Of a stretch of 64,000 nt of DNA, positions 18,859 to 26,073 are shown one piece after another. A model generated the notes under the pieces. It did no database searches. It was given only the letters and a program-made list of their open reading frames with translations, and had not been told where the DNA came from. Made by a program: the position numbers and the translations under genes. The stretch is from CAYYNP01 sp964472545 (lineage in GTDB: Bacteria > Planctomycetota > Planctomycetia > Pirellulales > Thermoguttaceae), in contig CAYYNP010000003.1 in NCBI GenBank assembly GCA_964472545.1, forward strand, positions 34,426 through 98,425, read 5' to 3'. How positions within the stretch are numbered: the stretch's first letter is position 1; every line of letters starts with the position of its first letter.

Positions 18859-21852
18859 TCACTTGACCAACCGCACGAAGGCCACGCCGTGCGACGGTAT
18901 CTTCTCGAACCTCAGCCGTTTGTCGTGTGTGCCAAGGTTGCGATGCTCCCACAGATTCGTCACCTCGCGCGGTCCGCGAACGTTCAACTGCGCCCAGGTG
19001 ACGTCGATATCGCGGGGCTTCTCGTCGAGGTTCACGAACACCACGGCAACGGCGCCGCCCGCCAAGGGACGCTTCCAGACCTCGATCTGGTCCATTTTCT
19101 CGACGCGCCAACCGGGCACACCCAAGCGATCCTGATTGACGGCGATCACCTCTTTGTTCAGCAGAATCGATTTCGTCCGGTCGTTCATCGCGGTGACGTC
19201 GTTGGCGGCCAGCAGGGGCGAGGCGAGAATCGACCAGAGGCTCATCTGAAATCTCTCCTCGTCGGGCGTGATGTCGAATCCGGACTTCTTCCGGTCGTGT
19301 CCATAGTCGAACCCGTCGACGCCGATCTGGAGCATGTCCATGTCGTTCCAGCGTCCCGGGCCGACGAACGGGCCGAGCGCCTCGTTCTGATGGGCCGAAC
19401 GCAACACGCCGATGCCGCCGTTGTTGTCGTATTTGCTGGTCCATTTATCCTTCACGTCGTAGGTCGTGCGCCACATCTCCGCGTTGAAGCCGGGCGCCCA
19501 CAGCCAGGGGCGCTCGCGCCCCCATTCGCAGACGGAGAAGACCACGTCGCGTCCGGCTGCCCGGATGGCGTCGAGCGTGGCCTTTTGCTGTTGTTTGTTA
19601 CTGAAATCGTACTTCACCAAATCCACGCCCCACTCGGCGTATCTTTCGGCAAACTGCGTTTCGTGCCCCCGGACCCAGCCGGCGCGCGAGTAGACGCCAA
19701 ACTTCAGTCCCTTCGCGTGAAGATAGTCGCCCAGCGCTTTCATGCCGCTGGGGAATTTTTCGGTATCCCAGAGCGGATATCCCTCGTCATCGAACTTCGC
19801 ACCGGGGGCCTGCCAGCCGTCGTCCAGGCCGACGTAGACGTAACCGGCGTCGCGCATGCCGCTATCGACCATCGCGTCGGCGACCCCTTTGATGAGGGCT
19901 TCGTTGATGCCCGTGCCGTAACGGCACCAGGAGTTCCAGCCCATCGGCGGAGTTTGGGCCAACGTGGTGCCCTGGTACGTGCCGAGCTTATACTCCGGGG
20001 CGGACGGCGGGACGAGTTTCGCGTCACCCCAGCCGCCGCACAAATCGGCCTGGTCCTTGTCGTCTTCGCATTGAAACGTCAGACGCAACGCTTCAACGCC
20101 GGCCAACGGCACGACCACGCGGATCGGACGCGTGGGATTCTGCGTGCTCCCGCGCTTGGCGGCCTGATTGACCACGCCGCTGTCGAACACCAGGTTTCCA
20201 TCGGCATAGACGCAAAACCGCCCCGATCGCTGCGCAGAGACGTTGGGATCGATGCCGGCCCAGGCCTCGAACCGGCCCGCACGGTTGCCGACGTCGTAGG
20301 TCAGTTCGGAGCCCGCTCGCACGCCGATGCCCCTCGCGTACACCACGTCGCCCAGGTCCAGCGGTCCATTCTCGGGGCCGCAATCGATCGACACCTCTCC
20401 GGTTTGTCGCGTCGGCCGGATCGCGGTAAGGCGCACCGTGCTCTCGCCGGCAGTTGTGCTCGATCCGGTCTTTGGCCTTTGCCCATACCTGAGAAACACG
20501 ACCCCGTCGGCGGGGATCTCGAACGTGTGTTTGCCGGCGGCGGGCAGCGCTTGCTTGGCCCAGATGTCCGTCAAGGCGTAGACCCTCTCGGCATTCAATC
20601 CGAATTGCCCGGTGCTCAACTCAACCGTCGTTTCTTCCTTGCCGTCTCGGTTGAAGACGCCGATCCACCCGGCGTCATCGTTGCCGCGTTGGGGCGTCTT
20701 CCAGACGTCGATCTTACCGTCGCGATGCACGAGTTTGCCGATCACGGCGTTCTGATCGCACTCGAGGATCTCAGGGTGTTTGAACAGGCTCAGCGAGAAT
20801 GCGTCCATCGTGTAGAGTTGGCCGCCGAGCATCAGCGGCGAGGCGGCCAGGGCGCGCTGGACCATGAACGTGCGTTTCTGGGCTTCGGTGAACTTGCACT
20901 CCCAGCCGCCGTTTCGCGTGACGTACAGCCGGCCGAAGCAAATCATGTCCATATCCAGGAAGCTCCCCGCCTCCGGACCGGAGTAGTCCTGCATGGCTTC
21001 CCAGCGCCGGAAGGTCGTCTCCAGGCTGCCGCGGTTGTCCCAGATGTCGCTGGTGATACGCACCATGTTCGCCCGCTTGTAGGCGTCGCTATGTTCCACC
21101 TTGATATGATCGCCGGGAGAAAGGCTCAGCACGATCTTGCGGTCGCACTTGGCGATTGCCTTGGCCACGGCCTCGACTTCATCGGGATTTGGCACGATGT
21201 CGTCGAACTTGATGAAGTCGACGCCCAGGTCGGCGTATTTCCGGATCAGACCGTCGTAATATTCCTGGGCGCCCGGCTTGGTCATGTCGACGCCGTAGTT
21301 CCACCACGGCTCGGCGGCCCAGGGGCACCTGGACTTCATGTTGACGATATCCTGCATGCGGTATTTCGTGCCCTCGACCGGGAGGTTCTCGTCGACCGCG
21401 CGGCGGTTGATCCCCCGCAGCAGCCAGATGCCGAACTTCACGCCTCGCTTGTGGGCGTAATCGACCGTGTACTTCAGTCCGTGCGGAAAGAAGTGTTCGT
21501 GCGAATCGGGCCGGCCGTACTCATCCAGGGCGATGGTGATTCCCTTGCCCTGGCCGGAGAGAAACCAGCCGTTGTCGACCGTCACGGTGTCGTAGCCGTA
21601 CTGAAGCAGATTCTCGCTGAGGAAATCGATGTTCTTCAGCAACTCGGCCTCCGTCACGGCGATGCTGTAGCCGGTATAGCTGTTCCAGCCCATCGGAGGC
21701 GTGGGATGCCCGGCTTCGTCGTCGGCTTCCGCCGGATGAACCGCCGCCAAAGCGGCTCGTTCGGCTTGCGCTTGTGGGCAGCCGATTCCGATCCAGGCCC
21801 CCAAAGTCAGCAGCGCCGCAAGGCAACGCCATGTCGAGGTTCGTGCTTTCAT
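18859..21852 (-). CDS. Tandem GH27 alpha-galactosidase with NPCBM domain between two catalytic domains
   Basis: A 997-residue protein from the ATG at 21852 (signal peptide MKARTSTWRCLAALLTLGAW); a further ATG 45 nt upstream would place extra polar residues before the signal. Catalytic domain 1 runs from TPPMGWNSYTGY (residue ~51) and has the nucleophile motif FIKFDDI (Asp217) and an R-x-x-S-D acid/base motif (VRITSDIWD). A middle NPCBM-like domain follows (VVYARGIGVRAGSELTYDVG). Catalytic domain 2 starts at TPPMGWNSWCRYGTG and has LVKYDFSN and MWRTTYDV. Both copies therefore keep both catalytic aspartates. It is probably exported and removes terminal alpha-galactose. The two halves differ strongly, so this is an old duplication or a fusion. 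It is first in the minus-strand run that continues through the sulfatase. Confidence 0.88.
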   Translation of the reverse strand: MKARTSTWRCLAALLTLGAWIGIGCPQAQAERAALAAVHPAEADDEAGHPTPPMGWNSYTGYSIAVTEAELLKNIDFLSENLLQYGYDTVTVDNGWFLSGQGKGITIALDEYGRPDSHEHFFPHGLKYTVDYAHKRGVKFGIWLLRGINRRAVDENLPVEGTKYRMQDIVNMKSRCPWAAEPWWNYGVDMTKPGAQEYYDGLIRKYADLGVDFIKFDDIVPNPDEVEAVAKAIAKCDRKIVLSLSPGDHIKVEHSDAYKRANMVRITSDIWDNRGSLETTFRRWEAMQDYSGPEAGSFLDMDMICFGRLYVTRNGGWECKFTEAQKRTFMVQRALAASPLMLGGQLYTMDAFSLSLFKHPEILECDQNAVIGKLVHRDGKIDVWKTPQRGNDDAGWIGVFNRDGKEETTVELSTGQFGLNAERVYALTDIWAKQALPAAGKHTFEIPADGVVFLRYGQRPKTGSSTTAGESTVRLTAIRPTRQTGEVSIDCGPENGPLDLGDVVYARGIGVRAGSELTYDVGNRAGRFEAWAGIDPNVSAQRSGRFCVYADGNLVFDSGVVNQAAKRGSTQNPTRPIRVVVPLAGVEALRLTFQCEDDKDQADLCGGWGDAKLVPPSAPEYKLGTYQGTTLAQTPPMGWNSWCRYGTGINEALIKGVADAMVDSGMRDAGYVYVGLDDGWQAPGAKFDDEGYPLWDTEKFPSGMKALGDYLHAKGLKFGVYSRAGWVRGHETQFAERYAEWGVDLVKYDFSNKQQQKATLDAIRAAGRDVVFSVCEWGRERPWLWAPGFNAEMWRTTYDVKDKWTSKYDNNGGIGVLRSAHQNEALGPFVGPGRWNDMDMLQIGVDGFDYGHDRKKSGFDITPDEERFQMSLWSILASPLLAANDVTAMNDRTKSILLNKEVIAVNQDRLGVPGWRVEKMDQIEVWKRPLAGGAVAVVFVNLDEKPRDIDVTWAQLNVRGPREVTNLWEHRNLGTHDKRLRFEKIPSHGVAFVRLVK

Positions 21853-21969
21853 ACCGTGATTGCTCCCATGGTCAAGGCAGTTCGTGCATTGCTTCATTGT
21901 TCCAGGTCATCTTCGGCTCGCGTACTTGCAGCTTGGAAAAGACCAAGATACCAGAACCGTCGGCAGATA

Positions 21970-22173
21970 GCCAAACGGCGCATCGTCAGCTTCCATTTGA
22001 ACGACGTGGCCGAGGCGGGTAAGCCGCAAACCCGAGACGTGCCGCCGGGGGCCGGCGTGGCCAACGACGCCGGCGTGTTCGAGGAGCTTCTTCGTCGGCG
22101 CTTCCAAGGTGGCATGGCGGTGGAATACGAGCACGATTCTAAGAAGTTGCTCATCGAACTGGCCGGGCGTTAA
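21970..22173 (+). pseudogene. 3' remnant of a sugar phosphate isomerase/epimerase gene
   Basis: On the plus strand about 68 codons read RIVSFHLNDVAEAG ... DVPPGAGVANDAGVFEEL ... FQGGMAVEYEHDS and end at TAA (22171-22173). This is the usual C-terminal end of xylose-isomerase-like TIM-barrel proteins (strand ending HxNDV, then G-x-G-x-x-D, then VEYEH). The frame upstream of ~21970 shows no family resemblance and no start, so only the 3' end survives. It lies between the GH27 start and a block of family D repeats, so a rearrangement or deletion removed the rest. Confidence 0.65.
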
Positions 22174-22182
22174 GCGCCGGCC

Positions 22183-22318
22183 GTCTAGCCGCCGCCGGTA
22201 CGGCGGCGCAGGACGAGCACCACGGTTACGCCGCCGTACCGGCGGCGGCTAAACGACGGAGCGTCGTACCGGCGGCGGCTAAACGACGGGAGTGTCGTAC
22301 CGGCAGCAGCCAAACGGC
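22183..22318. repeat. Family D repeats: inverted pair plus two tandem units
   Basis: A left arm TAGCCGCCGCCGGTACGGCG is followed after about 20 nt by its inverse, and then by two further direct copies of CGTACCGGCGGCGGCTAAACG starting at 22235, 22265 and 22296 (period 30-31; the third copy is degenerate). Single related units occur at 39087-39110 and, inside a coding sequence, at 53973-54000. The small copy number and unit variation argue against a CRISPR array. Confidence 0.85.
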
Positions 22319-22403
22319 CGAAACGACGCGCCGAATGGCGTACCTCGTCTCCCGGCAGCCCCTTACGGCCGGAATCCCCCCAATGGGTCGAGCGTGTCCC
22401 TGC

Positions 22404-22433
22404 TTGACCTGGGGGGACCCATGGCGGTACACT
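22404..22433 (+). promoter_or_regulatory. Candidate sigma70-type promoter for the DUF1559 gene
   Basis: TTGACC at 22404-22409 and TACACT at 22428-22433 with an 18-nt spacer. The predicted start of transcription near 22440 would leave about 40 nt of leader before the ATG at 22480. This is a match to consensus only. Confidence 0.4.
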
Positions 22434-22479
22434 TAGGAGAGCGCTGGTCGATACGTCAACACTTCGGAAAGCCCCGGGC

Positions 22480-23505
22480 ATGTCAAGACGATCCGGTTTC
22501 ACGCTGGTCGAACTGCTGGTGGTGATCGCCATCATCGGGGTGTTGATCTCCATGTTGTTGCCCGCGGTGCAGAGCGTCCGGGAGGTGACTCGGCGGGCGC
22601 AGTGTCTGAACAATGTCAAACAGTTGGGCACGGCCGTGCTCGGTTATGAAGCCACGCATAGCGTGCTGCCGCCGTCGGGGCTGATCGAGACGGAAGACAT
22701 CAACGGCGTGTTGTACGACAACGTCCGCGGCGGGCAGCAACTGAGTTGGGTCGTGGAGATCCTCGAACACATCTCCGAGGGCTCGTTGGAGGCCCGGTTC
22801 GATCGCCGCGGGAGCGTCTTCGAACAGGACAACGATCCCCAGGCGACCCACGTGGCCGTGCTGCTTTGCCCTAGCGACGATGCCTTGGGCCGCTACTTCG
22901 TCGACGGGGAGTTGACCCAAGGCAAGCGATTCGCCAAGGGCAACTACGCGGCCTACGTGAGCCCCTTCCACACCGACCTGCAAACGGCCTATCCCGGGAC
23001 GCTGACGCGAGAGCGCCGGCCGGTCAAGGAGATCCAGGCCGGCGGCGGCATGTCGAACACGATCTGGTTGGCCGAAATCCGCACGCGAGACCATCCGCAA
23101 GACCAGCGCGGCGCCTGGGCGCTGCCGTGGACCGGCGCCAGCGTGTTGGCCTATGACATGCACCCGGATCGACGTCAGCGCCTCGGCTACCTCGGCAGCG
23201 ATATCAGCGAGGGCTGGACCCAACTGCCGAATTGCCAGGGCCCGAACATGGACATACTCTACGCCTGTCCCGACCCGGCCGGCGCCCAGATGGACGGCAT
23301 GCCGTGCGGCGTTTGGAAGCCGCCGTTTAGCGTTTGGTGGTATCTCTCGGCGGCCCCCCGCAGCGAACACCGCGGCGGCGTCAACGTGGGCTTTCTCGAC
23401 AACCATGCCGGCTTCCTTTCCGATGACGTCGACGAGTACGTGATGGCCTACCTGATCAGCACCACCGACGACCAAATTGTCAGAGCCACGGAATACGTCC
23501 ACTAG
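22480..23505 (+). CDS. DUF1559 protein with type IV pilin-like N-terminus
   Basis: A 341-residue protein. The N-terminus MSRRSGFTLVELLVVIAIIG is a prepilin cleavage and methylation site (G/FTLVE) followed by a single hydrophobic helix and REVTRRAQCLNNVKQLG, the hallmark of planctomycete DUF1559 proteins. The C-terminal part has the usual EHRGGVNVGFLDNHAGFLSDD. These proteins occur in many copies per planctomycete genome and are thought to form or decorate pilus-like or secretion structures; the role of this one is unknown. A small membrane protein follows 15 nt downstream. The Shine-Dalgarno sequence is weak. Confidence 0.93.
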   Translation: MSRRSGFTLVELLVVIAIIGVLISMLLPAVQSVREVTRRAQCLNNVKQLGTAVLGYEATHSVLPPSGLIETEDINGVLYDNVRGGQQLSWVVEILEHISEGSLEARFDRRGSVFEQDNDPQATHVAVLLCPSDDALGRYFVDGELTQGKRFAKGNYAAYVSPFHTDLQTAYPGTLTRERRPVKEIQAGGGMSNTIWLAEIRTRDHPQDQRGAWALPWTGASVLAYDMHPDRRQRLGYLGSDISEGWTQLPNCQGPNMDILYACPDPAGAQMDGMPCGVWKPPFSVWWYLSAAPRSEHRGGVNVGFLDNHAGFLSDDVDEYVMAYLISTTDDQIVRATEYVH

Positions 23506-23520
23506 CGGGTCGTTGCCGCG

Positions 23521-23928
23521 ATGAAGGGCGTCTCGATGAAGGGCGTCTCCATGAAGGGAAGCTACTTGCCGCTGATCGCCCTGGGTTTGGGGCTGCCGCT
23601 GATCGGCATTTCGATGGTCTGGTCGCAGATGGTCCGCAACGTCGCTTGGACCGAAGCGCAGGCCGTCGAGCGGTCGGAAGCACGGGCCGAGTTGCACAGC
23701 CTGCAGGGCTGCGACCACAACCACGGCCCCGACGAACCGCACGATCCGGAAGTCGAAGCGAATATCGCCAAGAAGAAGCAGGCCGAAGAGCGACTCGCGC
23801 AAGCCGACGCCGAATTCGAGCGGTCTCAGTTCTTCCGCCTCACGGTCGCCACGGCGCTGAAGTGGATCGGTGTCGCCTTCTCGGCGGCGGGCGTGGCCGG
23901 TTACTTCTTCTTCAATCGCGCGGCGTAG
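23521..23928 (+). CDS. Small two-helix membrane protein with repeated start region
   Basis: At most 135 residues. A transmembrane helix near the N-terminus (LIALGLGLPLIGISMVW), a charged, coiled-coil-like middle (EANIAKKKQAEERLAQADAE) with a His/Asp patch (CDHNHGPDEPHD), and a second helix (VGVAFSAAGVAGYFFF-like) at the C-terminus. I do not recognise the family. The first 11 codons consist of a 15-nt unit, ATGAAGGGCGTCTC(G/C), repeated twice before a third ATGAAGGG, giving three in-frame ATGs. Each AAGGG lies a few bases upstream of the next ATG and could act as its ribosome-binding site, so the true start may be 23521, 23536 or 23551. It is probably co-transcribed with the DUF1559 gene. Confidence 0.7.
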   Translation: MKGVSMKGVSMKGSYLPLIALGLGLPLIGISMVWSQMVRNVAWTEAQAVERSEARAELHSLQGCDHNHGPDEPHDPEVEANIAKKKQAEERLAQADAEFERSQFFRLTVATALKWIGVAFSAAGVAGYFFFNRAA

Positions 23929-23940
23929 CTGCGAAGGGGC

Positions 23941-23983
23941 ACAATGCAAAGTGCAGGATGCAAAGTGCAACGTGGAAAGTGAG
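23941..23983. repeat. Family H direct repeat (TGCAAAGTGCA units)
   Basis: Imperfect tandem units ATGCAAAGTGCAG / ATGCAAAGTGCAA followed by CGTGGAAAGTG. It lies at the start of the MutS-like gene and supplies its possible GTG start codons. From experience this sequence type is common as dispersed repeats in planctomycetes; I see one copy here. Confidence 0.6.
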
Positions 23984-25834
23984 ATTGCTGAAATCTATCG
24001 CCGGCGGATCGCCGAGTTCGAACAGCGGCGGCAGCAGACGCTCCGCCAAGCCGATCGGGTCTCGCTCGCCCGAATCTTCAGCTTCCTCGTAGGCGGCGGA
24101 TGTATCGTGCTGGGGCTGGCGGCCGAGGGGCCGGGCACGCCGTGGTTCGTCCTTGGCGGGATGTTGTTCGTCGGCTTTGCCTCGATGGTCTGGCAACATC
24201 GGCGCCTGTTGGCCCGTGGCGAGCGCCTGGAACAGTCCATCCAGATCAATCGCGACGCCCTGGGCCGCGTGCGGCGGAAATGGAAACGCGTTCGGCCGAC
24301 GCGCGTCTCGCTGCCGGACGACGGCACGCCGACGGCCGACGACCTCGACCTGTTCGGCCGGGCGTCGCTGTTCCACCTGACATGCACCGCGACCACGCCC
24401 ACCGGCATGCATACGCTGCGCGATTGGCTGCTTACCGGGGCCGAGCCCGAGGCGATCGCCCGACGGCAGGCGGCCGTGGCCGAGTTGGCCGGGCAGCTCG
24501 ACTTGCGACAGGAGTTGCAATGCAGCGGAAGCGGCCTGGCCGACGGACGCCACGACCCGGAGGCCTTCCTCCGCTGGGCCGAAGGCGAGCCGTACCTGGC
24601 CGGCCGGCGTTGGCTGCAATGGGCCGCGCGGCTGCTGCCGCTGTTGATGACGGCGCTGCTGGTGTTAGGCGTGGCCGGACGCGTGCCGGGGACGCTGTGG
24701 CTGGCCGTGGTGGCGGTGAACCTGACGATCAGCGTGATCTTCTGCGGGGAAGTACACCGGATCTTCGGCTACATCTCGACCCGAGAGGGTGAGATCCGCA
24801 CCTACGGCAAACTGTTTGCGCAGATGGCGACCGCCAAGGCAACGTCGCCTGAGTTGGCCGGGATCCTCGAGCAGATCACCACCCCGGCACCCGGCGCCGC
24901 CGAGCAACTCGGCCGCCTGGGCCGCATCATGGACTTGGCCAACATCCGCTTCTCGGACGCCGCCCATTCGATCGCACAGTACACCACGCTTTGGGACTTC
25001 CACGTGCTGGCCATATTGGAGCGCTGGCAGCGCCGCTGTGGCCGGCAGGCCCGGGCGTGGTTCGAGGCGCTGGGGCGCTTCGAGGCGCTGGCCTCACTGG
25101 CCTCGCTGGCCCACGACAACCCGGGTTGGACGTTCGCCACCGTCGAGCCCCAAGAGACGCCCGTACTCGAGGCAAAACAACTCGGCCATCCGCTGCTGCC
25201 GGACGACGTCCGCGTGGCCAACGACGTGACGGTCGGCCCGCCGGAATCGTTTCTGCTGGTTACCGGCTCGAACATGTCGGGCAAGAGCACCCTGCTGCGT
25301 TCGCTGGGTACCAACGTGGTGCTGGCCCAGGCCGGCGGTCCGGTGTGTGCCGCCGAATTGAAGCTGCCGCCGGTAGAGTTGGCCACCAGCATGCGGATCG
25401 ACGATTCGCTGGAAGACGGCGTCTCGTTTTTCCTGGCGGAATTGAAGCGGCTGAAGCAGATCGTCGATCGGGCACCGCAATGTTCCGGCCGACGGCCGCG
25501 CACGCTGCTCTACTTGCTCGACGAGATCCTCCAAGGCACCAACACGGCCGAGCGACAGATCGCCGTCCGCCGCGTGCTGGCCCATCTGCTCGAGCAAGGC
25601 GCCGTGGGGGCCGTCTCGACCCACGACCTCGAGGTGGCCGCCGACGGCGAACTCAGCAAATCGTGTCGGCCGGTCCATTTCCGCGAGACGATCCACGGCG
25701 CGGCGGCCGAGCAGCAGATGACGTTCGACTATCGGCTGCGAGACGGCGTGGCCACGACGACCAATGCGTTGAAGCTGTTGGATATGGTGGGATTGGGGGA
25801 GGCGGAGAGTGGGGAGTCGGGGGCTGGGAGGTGA
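23972..25834 (+). CDS. Membrane-anchored MutS-family ATPase
   Basis: About 621 residues from a GTG at 23972 (GTG 23951 is also possible; the frame is open back to 23870). Two hydrophobic segments near the N-terminus (FSFLVGGGCIVLGLA plus WFVLGGMLFVGFASMVW) and a second pair further on (LLPLLMTALLVLGVAG, LWLAVVAVNLTISVIF) put the protein in the membrane. The C-terminal half is a MutS ATPase: Walker A TGSNMSGKSTLLRSLG, then the Q-loop region, Walker B LLYLLDEILQGTN and the H-loop VSTHDLE. There is no mismatch-binding domain I and no Smr domain, so it is neither MutS1 nor MutS2. Membrane MutS-like proteins are known in several phyla, with unclear roles. The ATPase site looks intact. The last residues (GEAESGESGAGR) run into a G-rich repeat. 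Confidence 0.85.
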   Translation: MESEIAEIYRRRIAEFEQRRQQTLRQADRVSLARIFSFLVGGGCIVLGLAAEGPGTPWFVLGGMLFVGFASMVWQHRRLLARGERLEQSIQINRDALGRVRRKWKRVRPTRVSLPDDGTPTADDLDLFGRASLFHLTCTATTPTGMHTLRDWLLTGAEPEAIARRQAAVAELAGQLDLRQELQCSGSGLADGRHDPEAFLRWAEGEPYLAGRRWLQWAARLLPLLMTALLVLGVAGRVPGTLWLAVVAVNLTISVIFCGEVHRIFGYISTREGEIRTYGKLFAQMATAKATSPELAGILEQITTPAPGAAEQLGRLGRIMDLANIRFSDAAHSIAQYTTLWDFHVLAILERWQRRCGRQARAWFEALGRFEALASLASLAHDNPGWTFATVEPQETPVLEAKQLGHPLLPDDVRVANDVTVGPPESFLLVTGSNMSGKSTLLRSLGTNVVLAQAGGPVCAAELKLPPVELATSMRIDDSLEDGVSFFLAELKRLKQIVDRAPQCSGRRPRTLLYLLDEILQGTNTAERQIAVRRVLAHLLEQGAVGAVSTHDLEVAADGELSKSCRPVHFRETIHGAAAEQQMTFDYRLRDGVATTTNALKLLDMVGLGEAESGESGAGR

Positions 25835-25925
25835 GGGTGGTGGGTGGAGAGTCGTGGGTGGAGAGTGGTGAGACGGGCGTGGGAGAGGGGTGGCTGGGGC
25901 AGAGCGCAGCGGTGCCCCAGGATAG
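25795..25925. repeat. G-rich direct repeats followed by a family B half-element (B1)
   Basis: First a purine-rich stretch with recurring GGGTGGAGAGT units (to ~25890), G-rich enough for G-quadruplex formation. Then GGGTGGCTGGGGCAGAGCGC...GGTGCCCCAG (25888-25920), a half copy of family B whose full inverted form lies at 27766-27845. The remainder of the gap to 26073 has a degenerate family C-like piece (CCCAGAAGCAGTGCCG, ~26001) and no gene. Confidence 0.75.
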
Positions 25926-26073
25926 TTGGGCGACCGGGACTTCACGGCTCTTGGCTGCCGGCCGCCCCCGCCGCCAAGAGAATTGGTTGCCACTGCCGCC
26001 CAGAAGCAGTGCCGTCTGCGGTGGTGATCGCATTATAATGAAGTGATCGCATCCTCCGGACAGAGACGTTCGA

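Noticed and set aside
18835..22173. 1112-codon plus-strand open frame
   Set aside because: Antisense to the GH27 gene for nearly all its length. Only its last ~68 codons are protein-like, and these are reported as an isomerase remnant.
22235..22318. Possible short CRISPR array (three units at 30-31 nt period)
   Set aside because: The units are adjacent without unique spacers, vary internally and have solo copies elsewhere; no cas genes are nearby.
25844..26046. Small open frames across the G-rich gap before the DUF2723 gene
   Set aside because: They translate repeat sequence (WLGQSAAVPQ-type, family B) and have no independent support.
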